A DNA stretch of 64,000 nucleotides from positions 7,068,001 through 7,132,000 of the forward strand of contig NC_039506.1 in the NCBI RefSeq assembly GCF_003672135.1, read 5' to 3'. The translations under genes and the position numbers were made by a program. Origin of the DNA: Ooceraea biroi. Lineage: Eukaryota; Arthropoda; Insecta; Hymenoptera; Formicidae. This document shows, piece by piece, positions 63,301-64,000 of the stretch; within the stretch, counting starts at the first letter, position 1, and every line of letters starts with the position of its first letter. The notes under the pieces are model-generated. The model made no database searches. It saw only the letters and a list, made by a program, of their open reading frames with translations, and was not told the origin of the DNA.

Positions 63301-64000
63301 CTCTCTATTCTGTCGCAAGTGACGTCTTAATACGATACGCTTGGTGATCGTTAACATTTAGTTATGGCATACATATGTATTAATTACTTATCCCTAGATT
63401 TTGCTTATGCATAATTTAATTTATTTATTAAATTTAACAAAAATTCACGAAAGACACATACGTTCGTGCGTGCACTTGGCGTGTAATGCGATGCGTTAAG
63501 GCCGTTAAGCGCTGGCTAATTGCAGGGTTAATTGTTTTTTAAGCCAGCGATACGTATAGTTGGAGATTCTTTTGATTAAAATTGGAGCAACTCAGTATCA
63601 ATCCTATTATCCGAGTTAATTCCTCCGTACCGAATGTTCGATTAACCTCGTTTCTCCTCGCCTCTCAACTTCCTCTCACCTATTTAGTCTTCGCTAACCC
63701 TCGACTGCCGCCGTATTCCGTCTTCTACCCTCTCTCAATCGTTAATTATCTTAGCTAATAGCATTCTAGGTCAACTATATCATTAAGCATCTTAAATATT
63801 TCCTCCTACCTCTTAAATAGCAAATTATTCACTCGCAAATTTTCGTAAATCATAAAATATGCTTAGCATGTAATACCGCGCGAGAGTTTCGACTTACACG
63901 CATACTTTGCTATTTCGACGAAAGTAGTTAGAGATTGCAAATCTAAATTTACAATCACATACGCACTAATTACGCAAGCGGTTTTAAAGCGTGTAAGTGC
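57330..64000. other. Gene-poor right end
   Basis: A 140-codon hydrophobic + frame (57890-58312) lies in T-rich DNA, where Phe/Leu/Ile codons arise by chance; it has no initiation or family features. Open frames at 58401-58986 (- strand) and 60268-60659 (+ strand) look somewhat protein-like, but have no splice links. A tandem repeat containing GCATATATTA lies at about 62107-62152, and CT-rich DNA at 62754-62798. No gene is assigned. Confidence 0.4.

Overview
The window looks like nuclear DNA of an insect. Genes are cut into small exons by introns of roughly 75-700 bases, there are no operons, AT-rich tracts alternate with CpG-rich blocks, and CT/GA, GT and TA microsatellites are frequent. The mix of plentiful CpG, long gene-poor stretches and short introns fits Hymenoptera, an ant being my best guess. 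That is inference: no marker gene fixes the species.

The left end (about 1.0-8.8 kb, + strand) holds the only gene I can follow in detail. At least twelve short exons read in one consistent frame from a basic N-terminus near 1.04 kb to a stop at 8685, with a polyadenylation signal at 8759. Almost every exon begins and ends between codons (phase 0). The product is charged and rich in predicted helix, and I do not recognise it. A few middle exons (about 2.7-2.9, 4.7-4.8 and 5.0-5.3 kb) are uncertain: stops or missing donors there mean my splicing is incomplete or the gene is partly damaged.

From 8.8 to 64 kb the DNA is mostly non-coding, as expected for an intergenic regulatory region or a giant intron. 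Islands stand out: TATA-type core promoters at 15.2, 17.0 and 54.9 kb; a Gln-rich helical reading frame on the - strand at 16.6-16.8 kb; a CpG-rich, promoter-like block at 19.4-22.4 kb; a hairpin at 27.8 kb; a double CRE at 32.1 kb; a broken protein fossil on the - strand at 46.7-47.2 kb with one in-frame TAG; a perfect palindrome of about 316 bases with a TA core at 52.3-52.6 kb; and a possible exon directly downstream at 52.9 kb.

No rRNA or tRNA genes, CRISPR arrays, complete transposons or intact viral genes were seen. Most six-frame ORFs here are chance frames, sense/antisense pairs or translated microsatellites. The strongest candidates for something undescribed are the unidentified phase-0 gene, the perfect palindrome and the split reading frame at 47 kb.
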